Assembly (NCBI RefSeq): GCF_001625305.1
Contig: NW_017804098.1
Span: 255,443-319,442, forward strand
Reading direction: 5' to 3'
Source: Branchiostoma belcheri
Taxonomy: Eukaryota > Chordata > Leptocardii > Amphioxiformes > Branchiostomatidae
DNA: 64,000 nt
Part shown: piece by piece, positions 64,000 through 64,000 of the stretch
How the letters are laid out: each line of letters begins with the position of its first letter
How positions within the stretch are numbered: position 1 is the stretch's first letter
Translations under genes and position numbers: made by a program
Notes under the pieces: generated by a model
Database searches by the model: none
Told to the model about the DNA's origin: nothing
The model's input: only the letters and a program-made list of their open reading frames with translations

Positions 64000-64000
64000 G
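64000..64000 (+). CDS. ERG: First base of the next ERG exon (expected ETS-domain exon)
   Basis: After the acceptor AG at 63998-63999 only one exonic base, G, is in the window. Joined to the phase 1 G left by exon 8 it starts a GGN glycine codon, as in the vertebrate GSGQIQLWQF that opens the ETS exon. The exon itself is not seen. Confidence 0.75.

Larger units (their letters stand above)
25378..64000 (+). other. ERG: ERG/FLI-class ETS transcription factor gene (5' part, continues beyond the window)
   Basis: ERG/FLI proteins are nuclear transcription factors that bind GGAA sites through a C-terminal ETS domain and carry an N-terminal Pointed (PNT) domain. In vertebrates they control blood, endothelial and cartilage development. 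Eight coding exons with good GT/AG borders join in frame to 332 codons. Matches to the family run in order: QTVPD start peptide, EALQVV...DQSLFE block, SRSSVDSPLDCS block, PPPNMTIKEKRVIVPADP, PNT domain, LTSDDVDKAL, DPSYE, DPYQLFGPISSRL. The ETS domain and 3' end lie to the right of the window. Introns are 13.2, 11.3, 0.3, 1.2, 6.9, 2.5, 0.2 and 1.9 kb. An invertebrate chordate is expected to have one gene for vertebrate ERG and FLI1, so the symbol means pro-orthologue. Confidence 0.95.

Noticed and set aside
1-64000. CRISPR arrays, bacterial-type operons, viral or retroelement polymerase frames
   Set aside because: None seen. Repeats are MITE-, SINE- or tandem-type and no reverse transcriptase or transposase motifs were recognised in the open frames.

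Overview
The window is nuclear DNA of an invertebrate chordate, most likely an amphioxus (Branchiostoma). The reasons are large introns, CpG not depleted, miniature inverted-repeat elements and tRNA-derived SINE debris, and one recognisable gene whose exons match vertebrate ERG/FLI1 piece by piece. There is nothing bacterial, no operons and no CRISPR array. The species assignment is inference.

The one gene I can support firmly is the ERG/FLI-class ETS transcription factor gene on the + strand. Eight coding exons are seen: 25482-25532 (start codon), 38712-39102, 50406-50606 (Pointed/PNT domain), 50915-50986, 52183-52251, 59168-59251, 61786-61866 and 62068-62115. They join in frame into 332 codons plus one base. 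The window ends one base inside the next exon, after an acceptor AG at 63998-63999, just where the DNA-binding ETS-domain exon should start. The six exons from the PNT exon on are all phase 1 at both ends, so any subset can be skipped in frame. The gene keeps both small exons typical of vertebrate ERG and absent from FLI1. A likely 5'UTR arrangement (donor at 25036, acceptor before 25378) precedes the start exon.

Region by region: 1-24.8 kb is non-coding upstream DNA. It holds two suspicious duplications, each beginning right after a single N (5350 and 10057), which look like unmerged allelic contig ends. It also holds a piggyBac-type MITE present in one copy and absent from the other, a 190-212 bp diverged tandem repeat, a family of hAT-like MITEs with TAGCCTC termini (one nested inside another), and a possible TATA promoter with an untranslated exon at 8.78-8.93 kb. 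24.8-25.5 kb is the likely proximal promoter and 5'UTR. Intron 1 (13.2 kb) holds a GATA/YY1 motif cluster, a perfect 61-bp tandem duplication and a degenerate SINE. Intron 2 (11.3 kb) has a pyrimidine-rich block and CpG-rich blocks. Intron 5 (6.9 kb) has a strong hairpin just after an exon whose vertebrate counterpart is alternatively spliced. Intron 6 holds, on the opposite strand, a broken intronless gene for a small secreted cysteine-rich protein. Intron 8 has a symmetric ETS/SOX-like/homeodomain motif arrangement.

Most other open reading frames are chance ORFs and are not annotated as genes.
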